64,000 nucleotides of DNA from Pseudomonas sp. ERMR1:02. Lineage in GTDB: Bacteria > Pseudomonadota > Gammaproteobacteria > Pseudomonadales > Pseudomonadaceae. Positions 1 through 8,785 of this stretch are shown here, one piece after another. The notes under the pieces were generated by a model. The model had not been told where the DNA came from. It searched no databases and saw only the letters and a list, made by a program, of their open reading frames with translations. Made by a program: the position numbers and the translations under genes. Where the stretch lies: the NCBI RefSeq assembly GCF_002277815.1, contig NZ_NKJI01000006.1, positions 248,001 to 312,000 on the forward strand, in the 5' to 3' direction. Every line of letters begins with the position of its first letter. Position 1 is the stretch's first letter.

Positions 1-1595
1 AAAAGTGCCTTGATCGGCAAATTGGTGGGCAGCGCGCAGATTTTCAGTCAGATCATTGCCAGTCAGGCCGGTTTGAGCCGCGATAATCAGAGCGACATGC
101 GTCAGCTCAGTGAACTCATCACCAGCGTTACACCAGCGGTTACCCAGCTCTTGGGCGACGGCCGGGCGATGGGCTCTTACTCGTTGGGACAGGGTTTTCT
201 CAATTCATCGTCGAGCACCCGTTTCGATGAGCTGTTGGCGCAGATCGAAAAGCTCCAGGCCGAATATGGTCTGAAGTTGCAGGACGCGTTGGCTTCCAGC
301 AAAGCCGCGCGGGAAACCCTGGCCGCCCAGGCCGATAGCAGCAAGGCGTCGCTGAAAAAGGCCAGTGAGCTGTTTGAAGAGCAAGTGGTGATGGCCGACA
401 CGCTGGATGCGCCGTGGCAAGGCTTTTACGATCAGGTCACGGGCCTTATGGATCAGACCTACCAACTCAACGAGGCCACCCTGACGTTTCTCGGCAATCA
501 GTTGCAGCAGCGCCTGGAGCAGAACCGCACCCACATGATCTTGCAGGCGGTGGCGTTGTCGGTAGTGTTTGTATTGATTTTTTACCTCTACGGCGGTTTC
601 TACGCCTCGACCCGCACTACGCTTAAACGCCTTGGCGGGGTGATGGACAAAGTGGCGGCCGGCGACATGACGGTGACCTTCAGCGCCAACAGCCGCGATG
701 AGTTGGGCGAGTTGGGCGAGGTGTTCAACGGCACCGTGAAAAAATCCATGATCTGATCGAACGTGTTGGGCAGACCGTCAGCGAGGTCGAGCGCCAGGCC
801 GGGCAAGTGGAGAGCGTCTCCGCGCAAAGCAACCAGGCCGTGGCTGGGCAACGTACGCAGATCGAGCAAGTCGCCACGGCAATGAACCAGATGTCTGCAA
901 CGTCCCTGGAAGTCGCGCGCAGTGCCGCCGCAGCGGTCAGCAGTGCCCACAGTGTCAACGACGAAACCATCAGCGGTCGCGGGCTGGTGCAATCCCAGCA
1001 AGGCAGCATCGCCGCGCTGGCCAGCGAGATCGATCAATCGGTGCTGGTGATCAATCAACTGGCCAGTGACAGCCAGTCCATCAGCCGCGTGCTGGAAGTG
1101 ATCAAGAGTATTGCGGAACAGACCAACCTGTTGGCGCTGAACGCCGCGATCGAAGCGGCGCGGGCCGGGGAGCAGGGGCGTGGTTTTGCGGTGGTGGCGG
1201 ATGAGGTCCGAACCCTGGCAAAGCGTACCCAGCAGTCGACCGAGGAAATCGAGCAGATGATCGCCAAGCTCCACGGTGGTGTCGGCGCCGCGGTGAAGGC
1301 GATGGGCGTCAGCCACGAGATGGCGAGCGGCACAGTAGGGCAGTCGGAAAAGGTCCAACTGGCACTGGAAAATATCCTCGGCGCGGTGGGCTCGATTGTC
1401 GATCAGAACCAGCAGATTGCTGCGGCCGTGGAGCAGCAGACTGCCGTGGCCCACGACATCGACCAGAACATCGTCGAGATCAACCGCGCCGGTGAGCGCA
1501 CCGCCGAAGGTGCGCATCAGACTGAGAATGCCAGTCGGGCGTTGTCGGCACAGGTGGTGGAGTTGAAACAGTTGATCAGTGCGTTTCGGGTTTAA
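1..1595 (+). pseudogene. Methyl-accepting chemotaxis protein, 5' truncated by the window, one frameshift
   Basis: This is the C-terminal two thirds or more of a chemoreceptor that passes ligand or redox signals to CheA/CheW. The visible part has a periplasmic helical region, a transmembrane helix near 535-605, a HAMP linker (about 605-760) and the cytoplasmic signalling hairpin with the conserved tip around 1136-1240 ([20 protein letters not shown]). The reading frame breaks at the A6 run 739-744. Frame 1 stops at 756, while frame 3 carries straight on through HAMP into the signalling domain. One extra A would restore [10 protein letters not shown] and a single protein. Both halves are well conserved, so a sequencing undercall is more likely than decay. 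The ligand cannot be told from what is left. The gene ends before a perfect hairpin at 1608-1653. Confidence 0.88.
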
Positions 1596-1607
1596 CGCCG
1601 CGACGTG

Positions 1608-1653
1608 GATCAAATGTGGGAGCGGCGGTGCGACGCCGCTCCCACATTTGATC
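1608..1653. repeat. REP-type perfect hairpin after the chemoreceptor gene
   Basis: The arms 1608-1627 and 1634-1653 are a perfect 20-bp inverted repeat around a 6-nt loop. The arm holds the GTGGGAGCGGCG core common to Pseudomonas REP sequences. It probably also protects the mRNA end or helps termination of the chemoreceptor transcript, although no T-run follows. Confidence 0.8.
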
Positions 1654-1798
1654 TATTTCCCACAGAAGATATCGCTGAATTTCCTGTAGTATTTTTCCCC
1701 AATCTTGGTGGGCATCCTATTGTTTTTCCCCAGGTTTTGGTTTTTAGTCTTCAATGAAGGAAGATCCACGTTACTAACCACATGGAAGAGTCCCGGTT

Positions 1799-2188
1799 AT
1801 GTCTGTTGCAACGCTTGGAATCCAGGGGCACTGCGCCCATTGCCAGTGCACGCTGTTACTCAAACCCTGGCAGCTCAATGCCATTGCCATCAATGAGCCT
1901 TTCACCTGCTCCCACTGCCAGAAAAGCTTGCAGCTGAACGACCCGAAACAGATCAAACGCTTCAAGTCCCTCGACTCGTTGGCCATGTTGAAGGCGAGTC
2001 TGTTGGTCATGGTGTGCACCGCGTTAATGGTGGCGCTGGTGTTGGAGTGGATGGCATTGCTCAGTGTCGTTGAGCAGTTGAATGTTTCGCTGGTGGCGAT
2101 TTTCGTCTACTTCATCGCCCTGCGATTTGCCCGGCAGCGTCAGCACATGACGCTGATTCTTGAGGCCGCCAAGTCTTACGCCGACTGA
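1799..2188 (+). CDS. Small zinc-ribbon membrane protein, function unknown
   Basis: The product is 129 residues. The N-terminal part has two CxxC pairs (GHCAHCQC near residues 11-16 and CSHC near 37-40), which look like a zinc ribbon. They are followed by a basic stretch and two hydrophobic helices (about residues 63-85 and 90-108), so the ribbon is probably cytoplasmic and membrane-anchored. No enzyme motif is visible. The gene stands alone between the chemoreceptor and an AT-rich islet. Similar zinc-ribbon-plus-two-helix proteins are common in Pseudomonas but have no agreed role. The start is the first ATG of the frame, after AT-rich upstream DNA. Confidence 0.65.
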   Translation: MSVATLGIQGHCAHCQCTLLLKPWQLNAIAINEPFTCSHCQKSLQLNDPKQIKRFKSLDSLAMLKASLLVMVCTALMVALVLEWMALLSVVEQLNVSLVAIFVYFIALRFARQRQHMTLILEAAKSYAD

Positions 2189-2365
2189 CAACCAGATTTT
2201 GAACTGCGGTGGATCTTCGTTCCACCCCGGCAGGTTCCAATGCCCCTTCTCAATAGTCCTTAGTGAACCGTTCGTCAGGACTGTCATTTTTTATAGGTTT
2301 AAAAGGATGAGCAGCCGAGCTTTAATAACTTGAGAGGTAATCATGAAATAAAACTGGAGTCAGAG

Positions 2366-2829
2366 ATGAAAACTACAGAAGAGAATTTGTCGAGTTCTGA
2401 ATCCTTGGAAGATGTATCTATTGTCAATTCGCTATCAGATGAGCAGTTTAAGGAGATGTCAGAAGGCAAAGCGATAAAGAAAGGGACACTGGAGATGTTC
2501 TGGCAAAGTGTTATTTTTGGTTATGTACACTATGAATACCACTGGACTCTTGAGGGGGGCTGTTTATTTGTAAAACTACCGGATATAGCATTCAGAATAA
2601 GTATGGTGGTATGGGGAATAAGTCGAACTTGAACTTTAAAATTAGCGCACTTCAATCTTGGGACAACGACTCGCCGGATAATCTGCGTTCAGATGGCATA
2701 AGGCACCCATATTACGTTGGCGGGATGGTGAATGCGAATAAAAGTGCGAGAATTTCTGCTACGTTCACGTTTGACATAAGTAGGTTGCCAGATCCAAAAG
2801 TTTCGGCATCTACAGTTGTACATTACTAG
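2366..2829 (+). pseudogene. Unknown AT-rich islet gene, one frameshift
   Basis: This is an unrecognised protein of about 154 residues if one base is restored. The ATG at 2366 follows a GGAG ribosome site. The first frame (to 2632) has an acidic, serine-rich N-terminus and then an aromatic segment (FGYVHYEYHW). At the G6 run 2554-2559 one extra G would join it to the frame ending at 2829 (GGLFICKTTGY, then MGNKSNLNF onward), giving a beta-rich, Asn/Ser-rich C-terminal half. I see no signal peptide or membrane helix. Base composition is unlike its neighbours: 44 of 120 bases in 2341-2460 are G or C. That suggests horizontal acquisition. A small secreted or toxin-type protein is possible, but no motif supports a specific call. 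Confidence 0.5.
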
Positions 2830-2861
2830 GCGCCTTATCCCTAGGTAAACGAAGTGGTACT

Positions 2862-3680
2862 TCAAACTTTGTTCTGTGGCACTTGTATGCAGATATCCGC
2901 GAATGACCAGTTGAACAATTCACAAGCGTTAGTAGTGCTAGCATCAGCCAGTCGTTCGGGGCTGACCGCCATGATCCCGGCCAGCGCTTCGCAGATTGCC
3001 GGCAAGTGCGCTGGACTGTTGCGTTGACCGGCAAACATGGCGGGCGCCATGTCCGGCGAGTCGGTTTCCAGTACCACCGATTCCAGTGGCAACTCGGCCA
3101 GCACGCGATGCATGCGCAGTGCCTGAGGCCAGGTTGCGGCGCCGCCCAGGCCCAATTTGAAACCGAGCTTGATATATTCCCGGGCTTCTTCGTGGCTGCC
3201 GGCGAAGGCGTGGATGATGCCGGCACGCTTCAGGCGAAAGCGTTTAAGCGTGGCGATCACCGCCGCATGGCTGCGCCGCACATGGATCAGCGACGGTAAA
3301 TTGAAATCAGCTGCCAGTTGCAGTTGTGCATCGAACAACGCTTGTTGGCGGTCACGGTCGAGGGTTTCGATGAAGTAGTCCAGGCCGATTTCGCCCACCG
3401 CGCACAGTTGTCGATGACCGGCCAGGCGCGCCAGCCATTCACCGAGTTCCGTCAGATGTGCAGGGCGATGATCGTCCAGGTACACCGGGTGCAAACCGAG
3501 TGCGGCATGCAGGTCGGGATCGCTTTGCACCAGATCCCAGACCCGCTGCCAATTGCCCTGATAAACCCCCAGCACCACCATTCGCCGCACGCCGAGGGTG
3601 CGGCTTTCGGCCATCAGTGCCTGACGATCGGCGTCGAAGTCCGGGAAATCCAGATGGGTGTGGGTGTCGATCAGCTCCAC
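2862..3680 (-). CDS. TatD-family metal-dependent hydrolase
   Basis: The product is 272 residues of the TatD/YjjV family of TIM-barrel metal-dependent DNases and hydrolases. The N-terminal metal-binding HTHLD (residues 6-10), the VGEIGLDY segment and the late ETDSPDM motif are present, so the active site looks complete. It starts 3 bases after the fruR stop, so the two are cotranscribed. The TatD-like protein is a passenger in the fructose locus with no proven link to sugar use. The last 25 to 30 codons (2862-2945) are AT-rich like the adjoining islet and end in an unusual tail (FADICIQVPQNKV), which may have been supplied by the islet. Exact paralogue identity is uncertain, so no symbol is given. 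Confidence 0.88.
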   Translation of the reverse strand: MELIDTHTHLDFPDFDADRQALMAESRTLGVRRMVVLGVYQGNWQRVWDLVQSDPDLHAALGLHPVYLDDHRPAHLTELGEWLARLAGHRQLCAVGEIGLDYFIETLDRDRQQALFDAQLQLAADFNLPSLIHVRRSHAAVIATLKRFRLKRAGIIHAFAGSHEEAREYIKLGFKLGLGGAATWPQALRMHRVLAELPLESVVLETDSPDMAPAMFAGQRNSPAHLPAICEALAGIMAVSPERLADASTTNACELFNWSFADICIQVPQNKV

Positions 3681-3683
3681 GAT

Positions 3684-4679
3684 TCAGTCCTGGCGGATAC
3701 GCTGCTTGAAGGTGCGCGCGATGGCCTGCACGCCGGGTTGGTAGTCGGACTGCTCAATGGCCGCCAGAGCCAGTGCCAGCGCTCTATCGGCAATCAGTTG
3801 GTGCTGCTGGGCCATTGCATTGACCGGCAGCGGCAGGAAGTCCAGCAACTGCGTGTCGCCGAACGTGCCGAGGCGCAATGGTCGGGTTTTTAGCGGGAAA
3901 TCATGCAAGGCATCGAACACGCCCTGGAGTAGCACGTAGGACGTAGTTACCAACGCTTCGGGCAGATGCCCTACACGCTGGAGTAATTCTTCCATCAACT
4001 GTTTGCCGCATTCCCGACTGAACGATTCGCCGTGTTCAATCAGCACCTCACCCTTGTACCCGGACAACGCCTCTTTGAAACCGGCGGCCCGTTCCTGGCT
4101 GATGCTCAGTTCCGGGCGGGCGCCGATCAAGGCGATCTGTTTGGGCAGCGGGTCGAGCAGGCTGCGGGTCAGTTGCAGGCTGGCTTCGCGGTCGTCGCTG
4201 ATTACCGAGCAGAAATGTTCCGGCTCCATAACCCTGTCGATGGCAATGACAGGAATGCCTTTGGCCTGCAACTGGCGATAGCTGTCGTCGCCGGTCGGCA
4301 GACAACTGGCGACGATCAGCGCGTCACAACGCCTGGCGCGGAACAGTTTCAGCAACTGCCGTTCGCTGTCCGGCGCATCGTCGGAACTGGCGATCAACAA
4401 CTGATAGCCGCGAGCCCGTGCGCCTTGTTCCAGCAGTTTGGCGATTCGCGCGTAACTGGGGTTTTCCAGATCCGGCAGAATGAAACCCAGGGTGCGGGTG
4501 TGGCGACTGCGCAGCCCGGCGGCCTGGGGATTGGGCGTGAAGCCGTGTTGATCGACCACCGCGCGCACGCGCTCGACGGTAGCGCTGCTGATGCGTTGCT
4601 GTTCGGCCTTGCCATTGATGACATAGCTGGCGGTGGTAACGGACACACCGGCCAACTGGGCGATATCACTGAGTTTCAA
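3684..4679 (-). CDS. fruR: FruR/Cra, LacI-family regulator of fructose use
   Basis: The product is 331 residues. Residues 1-25 are a LacI-type helix-turn-helix (KLSDIAQLAGVSVTTASYV), followed by the hinge and a periplasmic-binding-protein-like effector domain. It is divergent from fruBKA, the usual arrangement in Pseudomonas. In P. putida this protein represses fruBKA and is released by fructose-1-phosphate, the product of the FruA PTS step and substrate of FruK. The matching operator sits at 4823-4834 in the shared control region. The start codon is the first ATG with the complete helix-turn-helix. The gene is cotranscribed with the downstream tatD-like gene. Confidence 0.92.
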   Translation of the reverse strand: MKLSDIAQLAGVSVTTASYVINGKAEQQRISSATVERVRAVVDQHGFTPNPQAAGLRSRHTRTLGFILPDLENPSYARIAKLLEQGARARGYQLLIASSDDAPDSERQLLKLFRARRCDALIVASCLPTGDDSYRQLQAKGIPVIAIDRVMEPEHFCSVISDDREASLQLTRSLLDPLPKQIALIGARPELSISQERAAGFKEALSGYKGEVLIEHGESFSRECGKQLMEELLQRVGHLPEALVTTSYVLLQGVFDALHDFPLKTRPLRLGTFGDTQLLDFLPLPVNAMAQQHQLIADRALALALAAIEQSDYQPGVQAIARTFKQRIRQD

Positions 4680-4822
4680 CCCGTTAATTCCTTGTTTTTT
4701 TAAGCATGCCCGACATTGTCGCTAATCCTACCCGATTCAGGCAGTCGACCATTGTCGCGACGCATCCGACAATTGGACTTCAAGAGTGAGAGATTATCGA
4801 GTAACGTGCCAATCACTCTAGA

Positions 4823-4834
4823 TTAAACGTTTCA
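4823..4834. promoter_or_regulatory. FruR/Cra operator
   Basis: The 12 bases TTAAACGTTTCA are identical to the operator described for Cra in P. putida. The site lies in the fruR-fruB divergent region, 138 bases before the fruB ATG and 144 bases from the fruR start, so it can control fruBKA and perhaps fruR itself. I see only one copy. Confidence 0.82.
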
Positions 4835-4971
4835 GCAGGCGTATTTTCTACGTTATTCGTACCTTTGGTCGGTTCTGCCGCGATACCGCCAAACACTGTC
4901 ATGAGACAGGTGCCTAAGCTGAATCATTCAAAACAATACCTGGCGCCAACAGGCGCCAAAAAGGAGAAAGT

Positions 4972-7833
4972 ATGCTCGAGCTCACTGTAGAGCAGATATC
5001 CATGGGCCAATCGGCTGTGGATAAGTCCGCAGCGTTGCAGTTGCTGGCCCGGCATCTGGTTGCCGATAAGCTTGTCGCCGAGGGTTACCTCGCCGGTTTG
5101 CAGGCGCGCGAAGCCCAGGGCTCGACCTTTCTCGGTCAAGGTATTGCCATTCCCCACGGAACGCCGGAGACACGCGATCAGGTGTTCACCACCGGCGTGC
5201 GCCTGATGCAGTTCCCCGAAGGCGTGGATTGGGGCGACGGACAGATCGTCTACCTGGCGATCGGTATCGCCGCCAAATCCGATGAACACCTGCGCCTGCT
5301 GCAATTGCTGACCCGTGCCCTCGGCGAAACCGATCTGGGCCAGGCCCTGCGTCGCGCCAGTTCCGCCCAAGCCCTGCTTAAACTGCTGCAAGGCGCGCCG
5401 CAAGAGCTGGCGCTGGATGCGCAGATGATCGGCTTGGGCGTTGCCGCCGAAGATTTCGAAGAGCTGGTTTGGCGTGGGGCGCGTCTGTTGCGCCAGGCCG
5501 ACTGCGTCAGCAATGGTTTTTCCGCGGTGTTGCAGCAGGTCGAAGCGTTGCCGCTGGGCGATGGCCTGTGGTGGTTGCACAGTGAACAAACGGTAAAACG
5601 TCCGGGACTGGCGTTCGTCACCCCCGACAAGCCGCTGCGTTACCTCGGTCAGCCGCTGAGCGGGCTGTTCTGTCTGGCCAGCCTTGGCGAGGCCCACCAA
5701 GCCTTGCTCGAACGCCTTTGCGCACTGCTGATCGAAGGTCGCGGCCATGAACTGGGCCGCGCCACCAGTTGCCGCGCAGTGCTTGAAGTACTTGGCGGTG
5801 AACTGCCGGTGGATTGGCCGAGCGCCCGCATCGCGCTGGCCAACGCCCACGGTTTGCATGCGCGTCCGGCGAAGATCCTCGCGCAACTGGCGAAAAGCTT
5901 TGAAGGCGAGATTCGTATCCGCATCGTAGATAGTCAGGACAGCGCGGTGTCGGTGAAAAGCTTGAGCAAGTTGCTCAGCCTCGGTGCCCGTCGCGGTCAG
6001 GTGCTGGAAATCATCTCCGAGCCGAGCATTGCCGCCGATGCGTTGCCCGCGTTGTTGGCAGCCATAGAAGAGGGCCTCGGCGAGGAGATCGAGCCGCTGC
6101 CAGCGGTGAGCCAACCCCGTGAAGAAGTTGTCGAGATAGCCCAAGTGCTGCTCGCTCCGGCGTCCGGCAGCCTTGTACAGGCCATTGCCGCCGCGCCCGG
6201 AATTGCTATCGGCCCGGCACATATTCAAGTGCTGCAAGTCATCGATTACCCGCTGCGCGGTGAGTCCGCTGCCATCGAGCGTGAACGTCTCAAGCAGGCG
6301 CTGGCGGATGTGCGGCGTGACATTGGCGGCTTGATCGAGCGCAGTAAGGCCAAGGCGATTCGCGAGATTTTCGTGACCCACCAGGAAATGCTCGACGACC
6401 CGGAGTTGACCGATGAAGTCGACACCCGCCTCAAGCAGGGCGAAAGCGCCGAAGCGGCGTGGATGTCGGTGATCGAAGCGGCAGCCCGACAACAGGAGTC
6501 GCTGCAGGACGCGCTGCTCGCCGAGCGCGCCGCTGATTTGCGTGATATCGGGCGTCGCGTGCTGGCGCAACTGTGCGGAATCGAAACGCCTGGCGAACCC
6601 GAGCAACCATACATTCTGGTGATGGACGAAGTCGGACCGTCCGACGTGGCCCGTCTTGATCCGGCCCGTGTCGCCGGCATTCTTACCGCCCGGGGTGGTG
6701 CCACCGCCCACAGCGCGATTGTTGCCCGAGCCCTCGGCATCCCGGCATTGGTCGGCGCCGGTGCGGCGGTGTTGCTGCTGGCGCCGGGTACGCCATTGTT
6801 ACTCGATGGTCAGCGTGGTCGGTTGCACGTGGACGCCGACGCGACGACCTTGCAGCGCGCTATTGAAGAACGCGATACCCGCGAGCAACGGTTGAAAGCG
6901 GCCGCCGAACAACGCCATCAACCGGCACTGACCACTGACGGTCACGCGGTCGAAGTGTTTGCCAACATCGGTGAAAGCGCCGGCGTTACCAGCGCGGTAG
7001 AGAACGGTGCGGAAGGCATCGGTCTGCTGCGTACCGAATTGATTTTCATGGCCCACCCGCAAGCACCGGACGAGGCGACTCAGGAAGCCGAATATCGCCG
7101 CGTGCTCGATGGTCTGGCCGGGCGGCCGCTGGTGGTGCGTACCCTCGACGTCGGTGGCGATAAACCGCTGCCCTATTGGCCGATCGCCAAGGAAGAAAAC
7201 CCGTTCCTCGGGGTGCGCGGCATTCGCCTGACCTTGCAACGGCCGCAGATCATGGAAGCGCAGTTGCGCGCCTTGCTGCGGGCCGCCGACAACCGTCCGC
7301 TGCGCATCATGTTTCCCATGGTCGGCAGTGTCGATGAATGGCGCCAGGCTCGGGACATGACCGAACGCCTGCGCCTGGAAATACCGGTCGCGGACCTGCA
7401 ACTGGGGATCATGATCGAAGTGCCATCGGCGGCATTGCTGGCGCCGGTGTTGGCCAAAGAAGTCGATTTCTTTAGCGTTGGCACCAACGATCTGACGCAA
7501 TACACCCTGGCCATCGATCGTGGTCATCCGACGCTTTCGGCCCAGGCCGATGGCTTGCACCCGGCGGTGCTGCAACTGATCGACATCACCGTGCGTGCGG
7601 CCCATGCTCATGGCAAATGGGTTGGCGTGTGCGGTGAGCTGGCGGCCGATCCACTGGCGGTGCCGGTGCTGGTCGGTCTCGGCGTGGATGAGCTGAGCGT
7701 GGGCGCACGCAGCATCGCCGAGGTCAAGGCGCGGATTCGCGAACTCAACCTGACCCAGACCCAAACCCTCGCCCAAGAGGCACTCGCCGTGGGTAGCGCC
7801 AATGAAGTGCGCGCATTAGTGGAGGCCCTGTAA
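4972..7833 (+). CDS. fruB: FruB, fused fructose PTS EIIA-HPr-EI phosphotransferase
   Basis: This 953-residue cytoplasmic protein carries the whole phosphate relay for fructose. Residues 1-145 are an EIIA domain with the phospho-histidine at H62 (GIAIPHGT). Residues 285-370 are an HPr domain (FPr) with H296 in GLHARPA. Residues 400-953 are enzyme I with H580 in GGATAHSA and the C-terminal PEP-binding barrel ending in GVCGELA. PEP phosphorylates EI, then HPr, then EIIA, then FruA. The stretch 150-280 resembles a second, degenerate EIIA in which the histidine motif reads GDGLWWLH. The ATG follows an AAGGAG ribosome site. The gene overlaps fruK by one base (TAATG). Control is by FruR from 4823-4834. 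Confidence 0.95.
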   Translation: MLELTVEQISMGQSAVDKSAALQLLARHLVADKLVAEGYLAGLQAREAQGSTFLGQGIAIPHGTPETRDQVFTTGVRLMQFPEGVDWGDGQIVYLAIGIAAKSDEHLRLLQLLTRALGETDLGQALRRASSAQALLKLLQGAPQELALDAQMIGLGVAAEDFEELVWRGARLLRQADCVSNGFSAVLQQVEALPLGDGLWWLHSEQTVKRPGLAFVTPDKPLRYLGQPLSGLFCLASLGEAHQALLERLCALLIEGRGHELGRATSCRAVLEVLGGELPVDWPSARIALANAHGLHARPAKILAQLAKSFEGEIRIRIVDSQDSAVSVKSLSKLLSLGARRGQVLEIISEPSIAADALPALLAAIEEGLGEEIEPLPAVSQPREEVVEIAQVLLAPASGSLVQAIAAAPGIAIGPAHIQVLQVIDYPLRGESAAIERERLKQALADVRRDIGGLIERSKAKAIREIFVTHQEMLDDPELTDEVDTRLKQGESAEAAWMSVIEAAARQQESLQDALLAERAADLRDIGRRVLAQLCGIETPGEPEQPYILVMDEVGPSDVARLDPARVAGILTARGGATAHSAIVARALGIPALVGAGAAVLLLAPGTPLLLDGQRGRLHVDADATTLQRAIEERDTREQRLKAAAEQRHQPALTTDGHAVEVFANIGESAGVTSAVENGAEGIGLLRTELIFMAHPQAPDEATQEAEYRRVLDGLAGRPLVVRTLDVGGDKPLPYWPIAKEENPFLGVRGIRLTLQRPQIMEAQLRALLRAADNRPLRIMFPMVGSVDEWRQARDMTERLRLEIPVADLQLGIMIEVPSAALLAPVLAKEVDFFSVGTNDLTQYTLAIDRGHPTLSAQADGLHPAVLQLIDITVRAAHAHGKWVGVCGELAADPLAVPVLVGLGVDELSVGARSIAEVKARIRELNLTQTQTLAQEALAVGSANEVRALVEAL

Positions 7834-8774
7834 TGGCCAAGATATTAACCCTGACCCTCAACCCCGCGCTGGACCTCACCGTGCAGTTGCCACACCTGGA
7901 ACCCGGTCAGGTCAACCGCAGCGACGCCATGCACACCCACGCCGCCGGTAAAGGGGTAAACGTGGCGCAAGTGCTGGCGGACCTCGGGCATCAAGTGACG
8001 GTCAGCGGTTTCCTCGGTGAAGACAACCTGCAAGCGTTCGAAACGCTGTTCGCCAAACGCGGGTTCACCGACGCGTTTATCCGCGTGCCCGGCGAGACAC
8101 GCAGCAATATCAAACTGGCGGAAAGCGATGGCCGCATCACCGACCTCAACGGTCCGGGGCCACTGGTCAGTGCGGCGGCGCAGCAGGCATTGCTTGATCG
8201 GCTCGACCGGATTGCCCCGGCGCATGACGCTGCCGTCGTCGCCGGCAGCCTGCCGCAAGGCGTCAGTCCGCAGTGGTTGCAGGCGTTGATCCTGCGCTTG
8301 AAAAGCCTCGGTTTGAAGGTCGCCCTCGACACCAGTGGCGAGGCCTTGAAGGCAGCGCTCAAAGCCGCTCCATGGTTGATTAAGCCCAACACACAAGAGC
8401 TGGCCGAGGTGCTGGGTTGCGAGGTGGTTTCGGTCCTGGCCCAGGCTGAAGCGGCGAGCCGCTTGCACGCCCAAGGCATCGAGCATGTGGTGATTTCCCA
8501 CGGCGCCGAGGGCGTGAACTGGTTCAGCGTCGGCTCGGCGTTGCACGCAACACCGCCCAAGGTAAGCGTCGCCAGTACGGTTGGCGCGGGTGACTCGTTA
8601 CTGGCGGGCATGCTCCACGGTTTGCTCAGCGCCGATACGCCTGAGCAGACCTTGCGTACCGCCACGGCGATTGCCGCGATGGCGGTTACCCAGATCGGTT
8701 TCGGTATCGGCGATTCAGCGCAGTTGGCACAGCTCGAACAGGGCGTGCGCGTGCGTCCCCTGACAGAACAATAA
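7833..8774 (+). CDS. fruK: 1-phosphofructokinase FruK
   Basis: The product is 313 residues of the PfkB/ribokinase family. It phosphorylates the fructose-1-phosphate made by FruA to fructose-1,6-bisphosphate and removes the FruR effector at the same time. The AAGKGVNVAQ substrate-binding stretch near residue 35 and the anion-hole and catalytic-base motif VGAGDSLLAG near residue 250 are intact. It is translationally coupled to fruB through the shared TAATG, and fruA follows 11 bases later. Length is normal for the family. Confidence 0.94.
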   Translation: MAKILTLTLNPALDLTVQLPHLEPGQVNRSDAMHTHAAGKGVNVAQVLADLGHQVTVSGFLGEDNLQAFETLFAKRGFTDAFIRVPGETRSNIKLAESDGRITDLNGPGPLVSAAAQQALLDRLDRIAPAHDAAVVAGSLPQGVSPQWLQALILRLKSLGLKVALDTSGEALKAALKAAPWLIKPNTQELAEVLGCEVVSVLAQAEAASRLHAQGIEHVVISHGAEGVNWFSVGSALHATPPKVSVASTVGAGDSLLAGMLHGLLSADTPEQTLRTATAIAAMAVTQIGFGIGDSAQLAQLEQGVRVRPLTEQ

Positions 8775-8785
8775 GAGGGTTTGTC

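Noticed and set aside
1705-1896. 63-codon frame overlapping the zinc-ribbon gene start
   Set aside because: Overlaps the better supported gene in another frame and lacks a ribosome site.
4924-6711. 595-codon open frame on the minus strand across fruB
   Set aside because: It is the complement of the strongly conserved fruB; GC-rich coding DNA often keeps an antisense frame open. No ribosome site or domain.
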